Origin: DASUNQ01 sp036277075
Lineage (GTDB): Bacteria; Acidobacteriota; Thermoanaerobaculia; Multivoradales; UBA5704
NCBI GenBank assembly: GCA_036277075.1
Contig: DASUNQ010000189.1
Span: forward strand, 1-8,002
Direction: 5' to 3'
DNA length: 8,002 nt
This document shows, one piece after another, positions 1-7,513 of this stretch; the first letter of the stretch is position 1, and every line of letters starts with the position of its first letter. The notes beneath the pieces were generated by a model. That model made no database searches. It was given only the letters and a program-made list of their open reading frames with translations, and was not told the origin of the DNA. Made by a program: the position numbers and the translations under genes.

Positions 1-302
1 TACGGGGCGCTCCCCCGCCAGCTCCGGAGCTGCCGCAGCAGGCGCTCGCGGTGGTCGCCGCCGGCCTCGCCCCCGCCGCGCGGTCCGGGCTCGAAGCTGT
101 GGACGGCGCGGCCGACCTCGCGGTCGATCTCGGCCGCCAGCCGCTGGGCCGCGGCCTCGACGCCGGCGCGCAGCCGCTGCCGCTCCGCGTCGCTGACCTC
201 GGCGATCCAGCGGTACTGGAGGACGGCGAGGAGGACGAGCAGCAGGGCGAGCGCAGCGGCGGCGGCGGGCGCCAGGCGCTGGGGATCGAGCCAGCGGCGC
301 AT
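1..302 (-). CDS. N-terminus of a membrane-anchored protein, probable sensor histidine kinase (partial)
   Basis: One hundred codons read leftwards from an ATG at 302 and run off the window edge, so the catalytic part is not visible. What is seen: a short basic start (MRRWLDPQR), an Ala/Leu/Val-rich helix at about residues 11-28 that fits a single membrane anchor, then QYRWIAEVSDAERQRLR and an amphipathic Ala/Arg/Glu-rich stretch to about residue 66. A QYRWI-x-E-V-S-x-AER motif just after a first membrane helix is, from memory, typical of extracytoplasmic-sensing histidine kinases in Acidobacteriota and relatives. The kinase call is therefore family recognition, not observation of H, N or G boxes. 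No good Shine-Dalgarno precedes the ATG, and no alternative in-frame start was found nearby. The gene lies 45 bp after the amidohydrolase stop on the same strand and may be the third gene of that operon. Another membrane-anchored signalling protein remains possible. Confidence 0.6.
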   Translation of the reverse strand, partial: MRRWLDPQRLAPAAAAALALLLVLLAVLQYRWIAEVSDAERQRLRAGVEAAAQRLAAEIDREVGRAVHSFEPGPRGGGEAGGDHRERLLRQLRSWRGSAP

Positions 303-320
303 GCGCGGAGCATAGACGCG

Positions 321-343
321 GCGCGCGGGCGCTCGCCGCGCGC
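321..343. other. GC-rich inverted repeat between amidohydrolase and kinase genes
   Basis: Arms GCGCGCGG (321-328) and CCGCGCGC (336-343) can pair into an 8-bp stem with a 7-base loop. It occupies most of the 45-bp gap between the amidohydrolase stop and the next start. There is no T-run on the minus strand after it, so it is not a canonical intrinsic terminator. It could be a processing or stability hairpin that uncouples the third gene, or simply a product of alternating G/C composition. Confidence 0.3.
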
Positions 344-347
344 GCGG

Positions 348-2024
348 TCACTCCTTACATCCGTTACAAGCGCGGCGCAGCACCCGGCCGGGGAGCGCCG
401 CGGTCATCGCCCCGTCGCGCAGCACCGGCACGCCGTTGACGACGACGTGGGTGACGCCGAGCGAGAAGTGGTGCGGGTCCTCGTAGGTCGAGACGTCGCG
501 CACCGCCGCCGGGTCGAAGACGACGAGGTCGGCCTTCATCCCCGGCCGCACGACGCCGCGGTCCCAGAGCTTGAGGCGCGCGGCGGCCTGCGAGGTGATG
601 CGGCGCACCGCCTCCTCGAGGCTCATCAGCCCCTCGTCGCGCGCGTAATGCCCGAGGAGGCGCGGGAAGGTGCCGTAGGCGCGCGGGTGGGCGGGCTCCT
701 TCCGCGACTCGCCGACCACCGCGCTGGAGTCCGCTCCGAGCGACACCCACGGCTGGCGCAGCGCGGTCTGCAGGTCGTCCTCGCGCATCGAGAAGTAGAT
801 CGCCCCCGGCGAGTGGGGGCTCGCCTCGTAGAGCCGGAGGAGCGCCTCGATGGGATCGACCCCCATCGCCGCCGCCACCGCGGCCAGCCGCTTCCCCTCG
901 TGGGCCGCGAGCTCCGGCGCCGGGATGCTCGTCACCAGCACGCCCTCGGGCCCGCTGACGCGGGTGTAGAAGTTGGAGGTCGGGATCTCGGCCGCGATCC
1001 GCTTCCGCAGCGCCGGGTCGCGCAGCCGCTCGAGGAAGACCTTGTACCCCCCTTCGAGCGCCCAGACCGGCAGCAGCGCCGAGAGGCTCGTCGCCGAGGC
1101 GGTGTAGGGGTAGACGTTGGCGGCGACGTCGATCCCCTCGCGCCGCGCCGCCTCGATCTTCTCGACCACCTCGCCCATCCGCCCCCAGTTCTGCTTGCCA
1201 CTCACTTTGAGGTGCCAGACGTTGACCGGGATGGCGGCCTCGCGGCCGATGCGGAAGGCCTCGTCGAGCGCCTCGCCGATCCGGTCCGCCTCGTCGCGCA
1301 GGTGGGTGAAGTAGACGCCGCCGTGGCGGGCCGCGACCCGCGCCAGGCGGACGATCTCCTCGGTCTCGGCGAAGACCGCCGGCACGTAGATGAGGGAGGT
1401 CGAGAGACCGACCGCGCCGTCGCGCATCGCCTGCTCGACGATCCCCTCCATCGCCGCCATCTCCGCCGCGTCGGGGTCGCGGTCGGCGAGGCCGAGCACC
1501 ATCGCGCGCGGGTTCGAGGCGCCGACGAAGAAGGCGAAGTTGAGCGCCGTGCCGCGGCGCTCGAGGAGGCGCATGAAGTCGCCGAGCGTGCGCCAGGTGA
1601 GGCCGTCGGGGCGGGACGCCGCCTGCTCCGCCGCCTGCTCGGCCGAGAGCGGCCCGGGAGAGAAGCCCTCGCCGGTCGCTTCGGTCGTCACCCCCTGGCG
1701 GACCTTGCCCTCGAGGTGGGGATCGACGAGCGCCGCCTGGTGCGACCAGCCGAGGAGGTCGATGAAGCCGGGGGCGACGGCCTGCCCGGCGGCGTCGAGG
1801 GTGACCGCCGCCGGCACGCCGGCGAGGTCGCCGACCGCGACGATCGTGTCGGCGCGCACGCCGACGTCGGCGCGGAACCAGGGCGCGCCGGTGCCGTCTA
1901 CCACGCGCCCGCCGGCGATCTTGAGGTCGAGCGGCGGCGCCCCCCGCCGCGGCGCCGTGGCGCACGCGGCGAGGAGCGCGAGGCAGGCGAGGCGGAGGAG
2001 GCGGCGCCGCACCCCCGGCGGCAA
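348..2024 (-). CDS. Lipoprotein amidohydrolase, N-acyl-D-amino-acid deacylase (D-aminoacylase)-like
   Basis: A predicted metal-dependent hydrolase of the amidohydrolase superfamily, closest to D-aminoacylases that cleave N-acyl-D-amino acids. With the TTG start at 2024 it has 558 residues. That start has AAAGG 8 nt upstream; a GTG at 2012 is the alternative. The N-terminus is Arg-rich, then hydrophobic, ending in LLAAC with lipidation Cys at residue 21, so the mature enzyme should be a periplasmic lipoprotein. Family landmarks seen: KIAGGRVVDGTG (35-46), APGFID (84-89), QGVTTE (110-115), FTHLRDE with His241, VWHLK with His271, YPYTAS (305-310) and LGADSS with Asp432. Oddly, the HxH expected right after GFID is LLGWSH, and the Cys of the usual GNCG motif is replaced by a GEG sequence (Glu119). 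His241, His271 and Asp432 match the remaining metal ligands or catalytic Asp. It lies 16 bp after the receptor stop in the same operon. Actual substrate unknown; a dipeptidase-like or other amide hydrolase role is possible. Confidence 0.9.
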   Translation of the reverse strand: MPPGVRRRLLRLACLALLAACATAPRRGAPPLDLKIAGGRVVDGTGAPWFRADVGVRADTIVAVGDLAGVPAAVTLDAAGQAVAPGFIDLLGWSHQAALVDPHLEGKVRQGVTTEATGEGFSPGPLSAEQAAEQAASRPDGLTWRTLGDFMRLLERRGTALNFAFFVGASNPRAMVLGLADRDPDAAEMAAMEGIVEQAMRDGAVGLSTSLIYVPAVFAETEEIVRLARVAARHGGVYFTHLRDEADRIGEALDEAFRIGREAAIPVNVWHLKVSGKQNWGRMGEVVEKIEAARREGIDVAANVYPYTASATSLSALLPVWALEGGYKVFLERLRDPALRKRIAAEIPTSNFYTRVSGPEGVLVTSIPAPELAAHEGKRLAAVAAAMGVDPIEALLRLYEASPHSPGAIYFSMREDDLQTALRQPWVSLGADSSAVVGESRKEPAHPRAYGTFPRLLGHYARDEGLMSLEEAVRRITSQAAARLKLWDRGVVRPGMKADLVVFDPAAVRDVSTYEDPHHFSLGVTHVVVNGVPVLRDGAMTAALPGRVLRRACNGCKE

Positions 2025-2032
2025 TGTCCCCG

Positions 2033-2037
2033 CCTTT
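2033..2037 (-). promoter_or_regulatory. Ribosome binding site supporting the TTG start of the amidohydrolase
   Basis: AAAGG on the minus strand lies 8 nt before the TTG at 2024-2022. The competing GTG at 2012 has only a G-run directly against it and no properly spaced site. Both starts keep the lipoprotein signal peptide. A much longer frame opens from 2114, but it would overlap the receptor's C-terminus and put charged, Pro-rich sequence ahead of the signal peptide, so it is unlikely. Confidence 0.45.
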
Positions 2038-2040
2038 CTT

Positions 2041-4755
2041 CTAATACCGCGCGATGGCGGAGAGCACGATGGCCCGCGCCTGCGAGAGGTCGGTCGGCCG
2101 GCCGAAGTTGGCATTGTTCGGCGCCGCCGCCCGGCCGACGATCAGCCGGTCGTCCACCTGCAGCGCCACCTGCTCGTCGAAGACGTTGGTCACCGTCCCT
2201 TCGAGCTCCAGCTCGAGCGGCCCGAGGTCGAAGGCGTACGAGGTCAACAGGTTGACGTTGAGCCAGTCCTCCATCCGCCGCGAGCCGGCCGGCTCGAGGT
2301 AGCGGAAGTGCGAGCTCGACGAGACGTTGGCGTCGGGGAGCCCCCGCGCCTCCCAGGCGCCGCCGCTCTGGTAGCGCAGATAGCTGCCGACCTTCCAGCC
2401 CGGCAGCGCCGGCGCCGGCCGGATCGTGGCGAAGACCTTCGCCACGTGCGTGCGGTCGCCGCGCAGGATGCCGTCGCGGTTGTCGCTGATCAGCACACCC
2501 GGGCCGTCGTGGATGAAGGACGAGTTGAGGAACGGCGAGTCGGCGGGGCTGAAGTCGATGTCCCAGTTGCCTTCCAGCCGGCTCCAGGTGTAGCTGGTGT
2601 TGAGCGCCAGGCCCATCCAGCGCTCGCGCGGCGCGTGGTTGACCTGCAGGGTCAGCTCGGAGTACTCGCGGTAGGCGTCGTCGAGCTGGGCGACGCGGAA
2701 GGGGCCGTTGCCCAGGCCGTCGCGCGAGATGTCCTCCATGATGTCGCCGACCTCGCGGTACATCCCCCACGCCTCGAACGACCAGGCGTCGCCGAAGGGG
2801 GTGGCGTAGCCGAGGACGATCTCGTCGGTGTACTGCGGGTCGAGCCCGGCGTCGACGGTCTTGGTCTGCGTGTTGGCGGCGGGGACCTCGGAGACCAGGC
2901 CGCCGGCGGCGTTGAAGGTGGCGCGGGTGGTGAAGATGCGGGTCGGCGAGGCGGCGCGCTCCAGCGACTTGTTGTCGGTGTTGTAGTAGCGGCCGAGGTT
3001 GAAGAAGACCTTGTCCCCCACCTCCATCCGCGGCACGTAGGAGAAGCCCAGCCGCGGCTGGATCTGCTGGTCCCAGTCGAACTCCAGGATCTTGACCTTC
3101 CGCTTGGTGCCGGGGGTCGAGCCCAGCCCCTCGCCGAAGTACTCGTCGCGGCTGACCAGCAGACCGGCGGTCACCGTCGTGCGGTCGCCGATCGTCACCT
3201 GGTCCTGGAGGAAGACGCCGTAGCCCTTGCCCTCGCCGGTGTGCGGCGGCTGGGTCGAGACGTAGGTGGCGGTGAAGAGCCGGGTCGTCGGGTTCCAGGT
3301 GATCGTCCCCCAACCGTTGCCGCGCCGCTCGAGCCGCTCCTCGTCCTCGCTGTAGGTCAAGCCGAAGCGGACGTCGTGCGACTGGCCGAACCACTCCTGG
3401 AACGTCTGGTAGGTGGCCCGCACCTCGTCGCGCTTGAAGTCCTGGTTGTTGACCGCGAGATCGGCGCCGCCGACGATCTGGCCGACGGCGGTGGCGCCGC
3501 CGATGATGCGGTCGGCGGTGGTGGTGAAGCGCCCCACCAGGTCGGGGCGGGCGGCGTCGAAGGCCGGCCGGTAGCCCTTGTCGCTGATCGGCTCGGTCGA
3601 GTTCTCCTCCTTGTTGTGGTTGAGCTTGACCTCGAGGAAGCTGTTCGGGGTGGTCAGCCAGGTCCAGGCGCCGGTCGCCAGCACGTAGTCGGTCGAGTCG
3701 GTGCTGCCGGCGCTGGGATGGACGGTCGAGGTGATGCCGGCGTTCTCGTTCGTCCGCTCGCGTGTGCGGTAGGAGGCGACGAGGACGTGGCTCTGGAGCG
3801 GGTTGGCGCTCAGCTTGCCGAACAGCTCGTCGACCTCGTCGTTGCGGTCCGGCACGCTGCCGAGGTTGTTGACGCGGTCGGTCTCGGTGAGGGTGGGTTG
3901 GATGAAGGAGCCGTACCACCAGAGGCGGTCGCGCAGGAAGGGGCCGCCGAGGGCGAGCCCGAGGGCCTCGCGGTCCCTCGTGTTCTGCAGCGTCGCGAGG
4001 TCGCTGTCCGCCGTCCAGTCGGCCGGCTGGAACTCCGCGCGCGCCTCCCCCTTGATCTGGTTGGTGCCCGACTTGGTGACGGCGCTGATCACCATGCCGC
4101 CGGTGCGCCCGAACTCGGCGGTAACGCCGCCGCGCTTGATGCTCACCTCGTCGATGTCGAGCTCGGAGACGTCGGGCACGATGTCGCCGTAGTGCGGGTT
4201 GGTGATGTTGATGCCGTCGAGGAGGAACGTGTTGTCCATGCGCGAGCCGCCGGCGTTGGGCGTGGTGTTGCGGTTGTTCTCGGCGACGCCCGGCGCGAGC
4301 TGGAAGAGCCCCTTGTAGGTGCGCGGGATCGGCAGGTCCTCGATCTGCTCGTGGCGGAAGTTGGTTTGGATCTCGGTCGACTTGACGTCGACGACCGGCA
4401 CGGCGGCGGTGACGGTGATGTCCTCGGCCACCGCCGGCGAGAGCGTCAGCTCGACCTGCGTGTCCTTCTCGAGAGCGACGACGACGTCGCGGCTCACCGT
4501 GCCGAGGCCCGAGAGCTCGGCGGTGACCTGGTAATCGCCGGGCAGGAGGCGCTGGAAGCTGTACCCGCCGTCCTCACCGGTCGCCGTCGTGCGCCCGGCG
4601 GGGAGGAGGTCCCCGCGGATGCCGACGGTGACGCCGGGCAGCGGCGAGCCGTCGGCGTCGGCGACCGTGCCGGAGACCGAGCCGGTCTCCTGGGCCAGGG
4701 CCGGCAGCGCGGAGCCGAGGACGAGAAGGGCGAGAACGAAGAGCCTGAGACGCAT
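2041..4755 (-). CDS. TonB-dependent outer-membrane receptor, Oar-like, with carboxypeptidase-regulatory-like N-terminal domain
   Basis: A 904-residue outer-membrane transporter expected to import a substrate into the periplasm using TonB energy. Signal peptide at residues 1-21 (cleavage after PALA, mature start QETGS). Residues about 26-105 form a CarboxypepD_reg-like beta-sandwich (GSVSGTVADADGSPLPGVTV, then GGYSFQRLLPGDYQV). EDITVTA at 111-117 is a plausible TonB-box-like segment. The plug follows, with IEDLPIPRTYKGLFQLAPGV (138-157), SRMDNTFLLDGINITNP (171-187), DEVSIKRGGVTAEFGRTGG (202-220) and SAVTKSGTNQIKGE (224-237). The rest, about 670 residues, has the alternating aromatic/polar pattern of a large beta-barrel and ends in ARY, an aromatic terminus as is usual for such proteins. 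The frame is intact and the length is normal for Oar-like receptors. AGGAGG lies 6 nt before the ATG. It is the first gene of the minus-strand operon; the hydrolase next to it suggests a peptide-like or N-acyl substrate, but specificity cannot be read from the sequence. Confidence 0.95.
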   Translation of the reverse strand: MRLRLFVLALLVLGSALPALAQETGSVSGTVADADGSPLPGVTVGIRGDLLPAGRTTATGEDGGYSFQRLLPGDYQVTAELSGLGTVSRDVVVALEKDTQVELTLSPAVAEDITVTAAVPVVDVKSTEIQTNFRHEQIEDLPIPRTYKGLFQLAPGVAENNRNTTPNAGGSRMDNTFLLDGINITNPHYGDIVPDVSELDIDEVSIKRGGVTAEFGRTGGMVISAVTKSGTNQIKGEARAEFQPADWTADSDLATLQNTRDREALGLALGGPFLRDRLWWYGSFIQPTLTETDRVNNLGSVPDRNDEVDELFGKLSANPLQSHVLVASYRTRERTNENAGITSTVHPSAGSTDSTDYVLATGAWTWLTTPNSFLEVKLNHNKEENSTEPISDKGYRPAFDAARPDLVGRFTTTADRIIGGATAVGQIVGGADLAVNNQDFKRDEVRATYQTFQEWFGQSHDVRFGLTYSEDEERLERRGNGWGTITWNPTTRLFTATYVSTQPPHTGEGKGYGVFLQDQVTIGDRTTVTAGLLVSRDEYFGEGLGSTPGTKRKVKILEFDWDQQIQPRLGFSYVPRMEVGDKVFFNLGRYYNTDNKSLERAASPTRIFTTRATFNAAGGLVSEVPAANTQTKTVDAGLDPQYTDEIVLGYATPFGDAWSFEAWGMYREVGDIMEDISRDGLGNGPFRVAQLDDAYREYSELTLQVNHAPRERWMGLALNTSYTWSRLEGNWDIDFSPADSPFLNSSFIHDGPGVLISDNRDGILRGDRTHVAKVFATIRPAPALPGWKVGSYLRYQSGGAWEARGLPDANVSSSSHFRYLEPAGSRRMEDWLNVNLLTSYAFDLGPLELELEGTVTNVFDEQVALQVDDRLIVGRAAAPNNANFGRPTDLSQARAIVLSAIARY

Positions 4756-4761
4756 GAAGAG

Positions 4762-4767
4762 CCTCCT
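4762..4767 (-). promoter_or_regulatory. Strong ribosome binding site of the TonB-dependent receptor
   Basis: A perfect AGGAGG on the minus strand stands 6 nt before the ATG at 4755. It fixes the start, which also gives a textbook signal peptide. Confidence 0.85.
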
Positions 4768-4775
4768 CTCGATTC

Positions 4776-4809
4776 AACCCCGGGGAGGCTCCCTCGCGCT
4801 CCCCGGGTT
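4776..4809. promoter_or_regulatory. Inverted repeat in the receptor's 5' leader
   Basis: Arms CCGGGGAG (4780-4787) and CTCCCCGG (4799-4806) pair perfectly around an 11-base loop. The stem extends by AAC/GTT (4776-4778 with 4807-4809) across one bulged base at 4779. It would lie about 8 bases upstream of the receptor's ribosome binding site in the transcript. There is no T-run on either strand, so it is not a simple terminator. It could be a leader hairpin affecting translation or mRNA stability, or a DNA operator. Confidence 0.45.
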
Positions 4810-4839
4810 CTTGGGGGTGACGGGAGTGCAGCGGCGGCG

Positions 4840-4848
4840 AGGATAGCA
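4840..4848 (-). promoter_or_regulatory. Possible extended -10 promoter element for the receptor operon
   Basis: TGCTATCCT on the minus strand resembles an extended -10 (TGn then TATCCT, four of six matches to TATAAT). At 17-bp spacing no TTGACA-like box is seen; the position reads CCGGTG. It lies about 85 bp upstream of the receptor start and next to the paired palindromes. This is a weak prediction based on position and a short match; promoter consensus is uncertain in this high-GC lineage. Confidence 0.22.
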
Positions 4849-4851
4849 TGC

Positions 4852-4883
4852 GGTGGACTGTCCACCGGCGGCACTGTCCGCCG
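4852..4883. promoter_or_regulatory. Two adjacent inverted repeats sharing ACTGTCC in a divergent promoter region
   Basis: The first element is GGTGGA-CTG-TCCACC (4852-4866), with 6-bp arms and a 3-base centre. The second is CGGCGG-CACTGT-CCGCCG (4866-4883), with 6-bp arms, and it begins on the first one's last base. Both contain ACTGTCC (4857-4863 and 4873-4879), so the two are related copies 16 bp apart. They sit between the divergent receptor and carbonic anhydrase genes, 28 bp before the latter's ATG. Paired dyads in a divergent intergenic region suggest an operator for a dimeric regulator. They could also form tandem hairpins in the carbonic anhydrase leader. The function is inferred. Confidence 0.4.
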
Positions 4884-4894
4884 CACTCCAGGAG

Positions 4895-4900
4895 AGGAGG
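4895..4900 (+). promoter_or_regulatory. Ribosome binding site of the carbonic anhydrase
   Basis: AGGAGG is followed by 10 nt and the ATG at 4911. The spacing is slightly long but supports this ATG over an in-frame upstream ATG at 4848. That one would add 21 residues of unrelated, Arg/His-rich sequence not expected in the family and would read through the palindromes. Confidence 0.75.
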
Positions 4901-4910
4901 GCACGTAAAG

Positions 4911-5492
4911 ATGAGCCAGATCCTCGACGAAGTCCTGTCCGCCAACGCCGCCTACGCGGAGTCCTTCGGGGAGCGCGGCAGCCTCGCCATGCCGCCGGCC
5001 CGGGGCTTCGCCATCCTCACCTGCATGGACGCCCGCCTCGACCCGGCCAAGTTCGCCGGCCTGGCCGAGGGCGACGCGCACGTCATCCGCAACGCCGGCG
5101 GGCGCGCCAGCGACGACGCCATCCGCTCGCTGGTCATCTCCTGCAAGCTGCTGGGCACCCGCGAGTGGTTCGTCGTCCACCACTCCAACTGCGGCATGGA
5201 GACCTTCAGCGACGAGGTCATGCGCGAGCTCCTGGCGCACAGCCTGGAGACCGCCTCCTACGACGGCTCCTGGAAGGACGCCGGGCACGGCCCCGGCTCG
5301 TCCGAAGGCGAGTTCGTCGACTGGCTCACCATCCGCGACCCCAAAAAGAGCGTGGAAGCCGACGTCCGCCGCATCCGCAACCACCCGCTGGTCTCCCCGG
5401 CCATCCCCATCTACGGCTTCATCTACGACGTGAAGACCGGCAAGCTGGAGGAAGTCCCCGAAGCCACGGCGGCGGGGCGGGCGAGCGGCTAG
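4911..5492 (+). CDS. Beta-class carbonic anhydrase
   Basis: A 193-residue cytoplasmic zinc enzyme predicted to interconvert CO2 and bicarbonate, serving pH balance and bicarbonate supply for carboxylases. The zinc-site motifs are complete: CMDAR with Cys38, Asp40 and Arg42 (Cys ligand plus the Asp-Arg dyad), and HHSNCGM with His91 and Cys94. Other family landmarks are HVIRNAGG (57-64), DDAIRSL (68-74), LLGTRE (80-85) and, near the C-terminus, GFIYDVKTGKLEEVPEATA. The overall pattern resembles the Mycobacterium tuberculosis Rv1284 type. It is some 30 residues longer, mostly through a Gly/Ser-containing segment after the HxxC motif (GHGPGSSEGEFVDWLTIRDP) and a short C-terminal tail; I recall this longer form as common in other bacteria. 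It is divergent from the receptor operon and convergent with the CoA ligase, so it is probably monocistronic. No signal peptide. The biochemical class is secure; the physiological role is not indicated by the neighbours. Confidence 0.94.
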   Translation: MSQILDEVLSANAAYAESFGERGSLAMPPARGFAILTCMDARLDPAKFAGLAEGDAHVIRNAGGRASDDAIRSLVISCKLLGTREWFVVHHSNCGMETFSDEVMRELLAHSLETASYDGSWKDAGHGPGSSEGEFVDWLTIRDPKKSVEADVRRIRNHPLVSPAIPIYGFIYDVKTGKLEEVPEATAAGRASG

Positions 5493-5505
5493 CGGCGCGC
5501 GCTCG

Positions 5506-5522
5506 CTTGACAGGATGTCAAG
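5506..5522. terminator. Short perfect hairpin between convergent genes
   Basis: CTTGACA-GGA-TGTCAAG is a perfect 7-bp inverted repeat with a 3-base loop. It lies in the 39-bp gap between the carbonic anhydrase stop (5492) and the CoA ligase stop (5532). Its position suits a bidirectional transcription end. It has no T-tract and a modest stem, so an intrinsic terminator is not certain. Confidence 0.4.
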
Positions 5523-5531
5523 GGTGCTTGC

Positions 5532-7076
<1,545 letters not shown>

Positions 7077-7097
7077 CGGGCGGACGCTACAGCGACC

Positions 7098-7112
7098 GGC
7101 GGGCGGCCCGCC
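7098..7112. other. Perfect inverted repeat upstream of the CoA ligase
   Basis: GGCGGGC-G-GCCCGCC has 7-bp arms around a single centre base and is 21 bp upstream of the CoA ligase GTG. It could be an operator half-site pair or a hairpin partly masking initiation. In DNA this GC-rich such palindromes arise easily, so a function is only suggested by position. Confidence 0.3.
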
Positions 7113-7117
7113 AGATG

Positions 7118-7152
7118 GCTCCCTCGCCTGCGAGGATCTCGGAGCGAGGGCC
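7118..7152. other. Nested inverted repeats upstream of the CoA ligase
   Basis: CCCTCGC (7121-7127) can pair with GCGAGGG (7144-7150), with an imperfect GG/CC extension outside. A smaller alternative hairpin, CCTCG-CCTG-CGAGG (7122-7135), uses the same left arm. The two structures are mutually exclusive. No T-run is seen. This lies in the diffuse end of the 21-bp array, so it could be a degraded array unit. Confidence 0.25.
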
Positions 7153-7198
7153 GGGGATCACCCATGCGAGGGTCGCGGCGCACCCGCGGGCCCGGGAG

Positions 7199-7513
7199 TC
7201 TACGCCGCAGCGGCGCCGGATGCTCCCGGCGCAAGAGGGCTGTGTAGGGAAGCGGCAGAGGAGTGCACCGCCGCGCCGGAGGATCGCGCCGCAAGCGCGG
7301 CGGGGTGCACCGCACCGCCTGGCTGGTGTATGCCAGGCGCTGCGGATTGATCCTCGACCGCGGCGGAAACATCCTCAGCCATTGAGGCGACATCCTCAGG
7401 CGCCGCGGTGTGTACCTCCGGACCTGAGGGGTGTATTTCAGCTCCGGAGGAGACATCCTCAGCGCCGGCGGGGTGCACCGGAGCCCCGGCGGCGTGTATT
7501 GGAGGTGCTGCGG
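7199..7513. repeat. Diverged tandem array with exact 21-bp period (about 15 units)
   Basis: Fifteen consecutive 21-bp units can be laid out without any insertion or deletion. The best twelve lie at 7262-7513, and weak matches in the same phase go back to about 7136. On the plus strand a unit is a 6-base part (often GGTGYA, or a purine-rich variant ending in CAT) followed by a 15-base part near CCKCAG-SCS-CKGMGG. The most constant bases are the CC and CAG of the left half and the final GG. Units starting at 7367, 7388 and 7451 share CATCCTCAG; those at 7409, 7430 and 7493 share TGTA or GTGTA. Because 21 is a multiple of three, the array translates as heptapeptide repeats. One minus frame gives units like YTPRRLR, another VHPAGAE, and a plus frame HPQPLRR. 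None has a convincing start, ribosome site and normal terminus. It starts 5 bp past the receiver gene's stop. Coding, structural and regulatory roles are all open. Confidence 0.8.

Noticed and set aside
2025..2114. Upstream extension of the amidohydrolase to an ATG at 2114
   Set aside because: It would overlap the receptor C-terminus and add Pro/Arg/Ser-rich sequence before an obvious lipoprotein signal peptide. The TTG with a spaced AAAGG is a better start.
51..2255. A plus-strand open frame of 734 codons opposite the amidohydrolase
   Set aside because: It is a shadow of the real minus-strand gene, with Arg/His/Pro-rich content and no recognisable domain.
1898..3919. A second long minus-strand frame within the receptor region
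   Set aside because: It is an out-of-frame reading of the receptor gene, extremely rich in Arg, Gln and Pro, and incompatible with the well-supported receptor frame.
1390..4908. A plus-strand open frame of 1172 codons opposite the receptor gene
   Set aside because: It lies antisense to a complete, motif-rich TonB-dependent receptor. Its translation is low-complexity Val/Gly/Arg/Asp sequence without family motifs. Long antisense frames are expected at this GC content.
4848..4910. Earlier ATG for the carbonic anhydrase
   Set aside because: The added 21 residues do not resemble the family. They would be read from the twin palindromes, and the good AGGAGG lies inside that extension just before the ATG at 4911.
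7136..7513. CRISPR array
   Set aside because: The 21-bp units follow each other without unique spacers, units are strongly diverged, and no cas gene is present.
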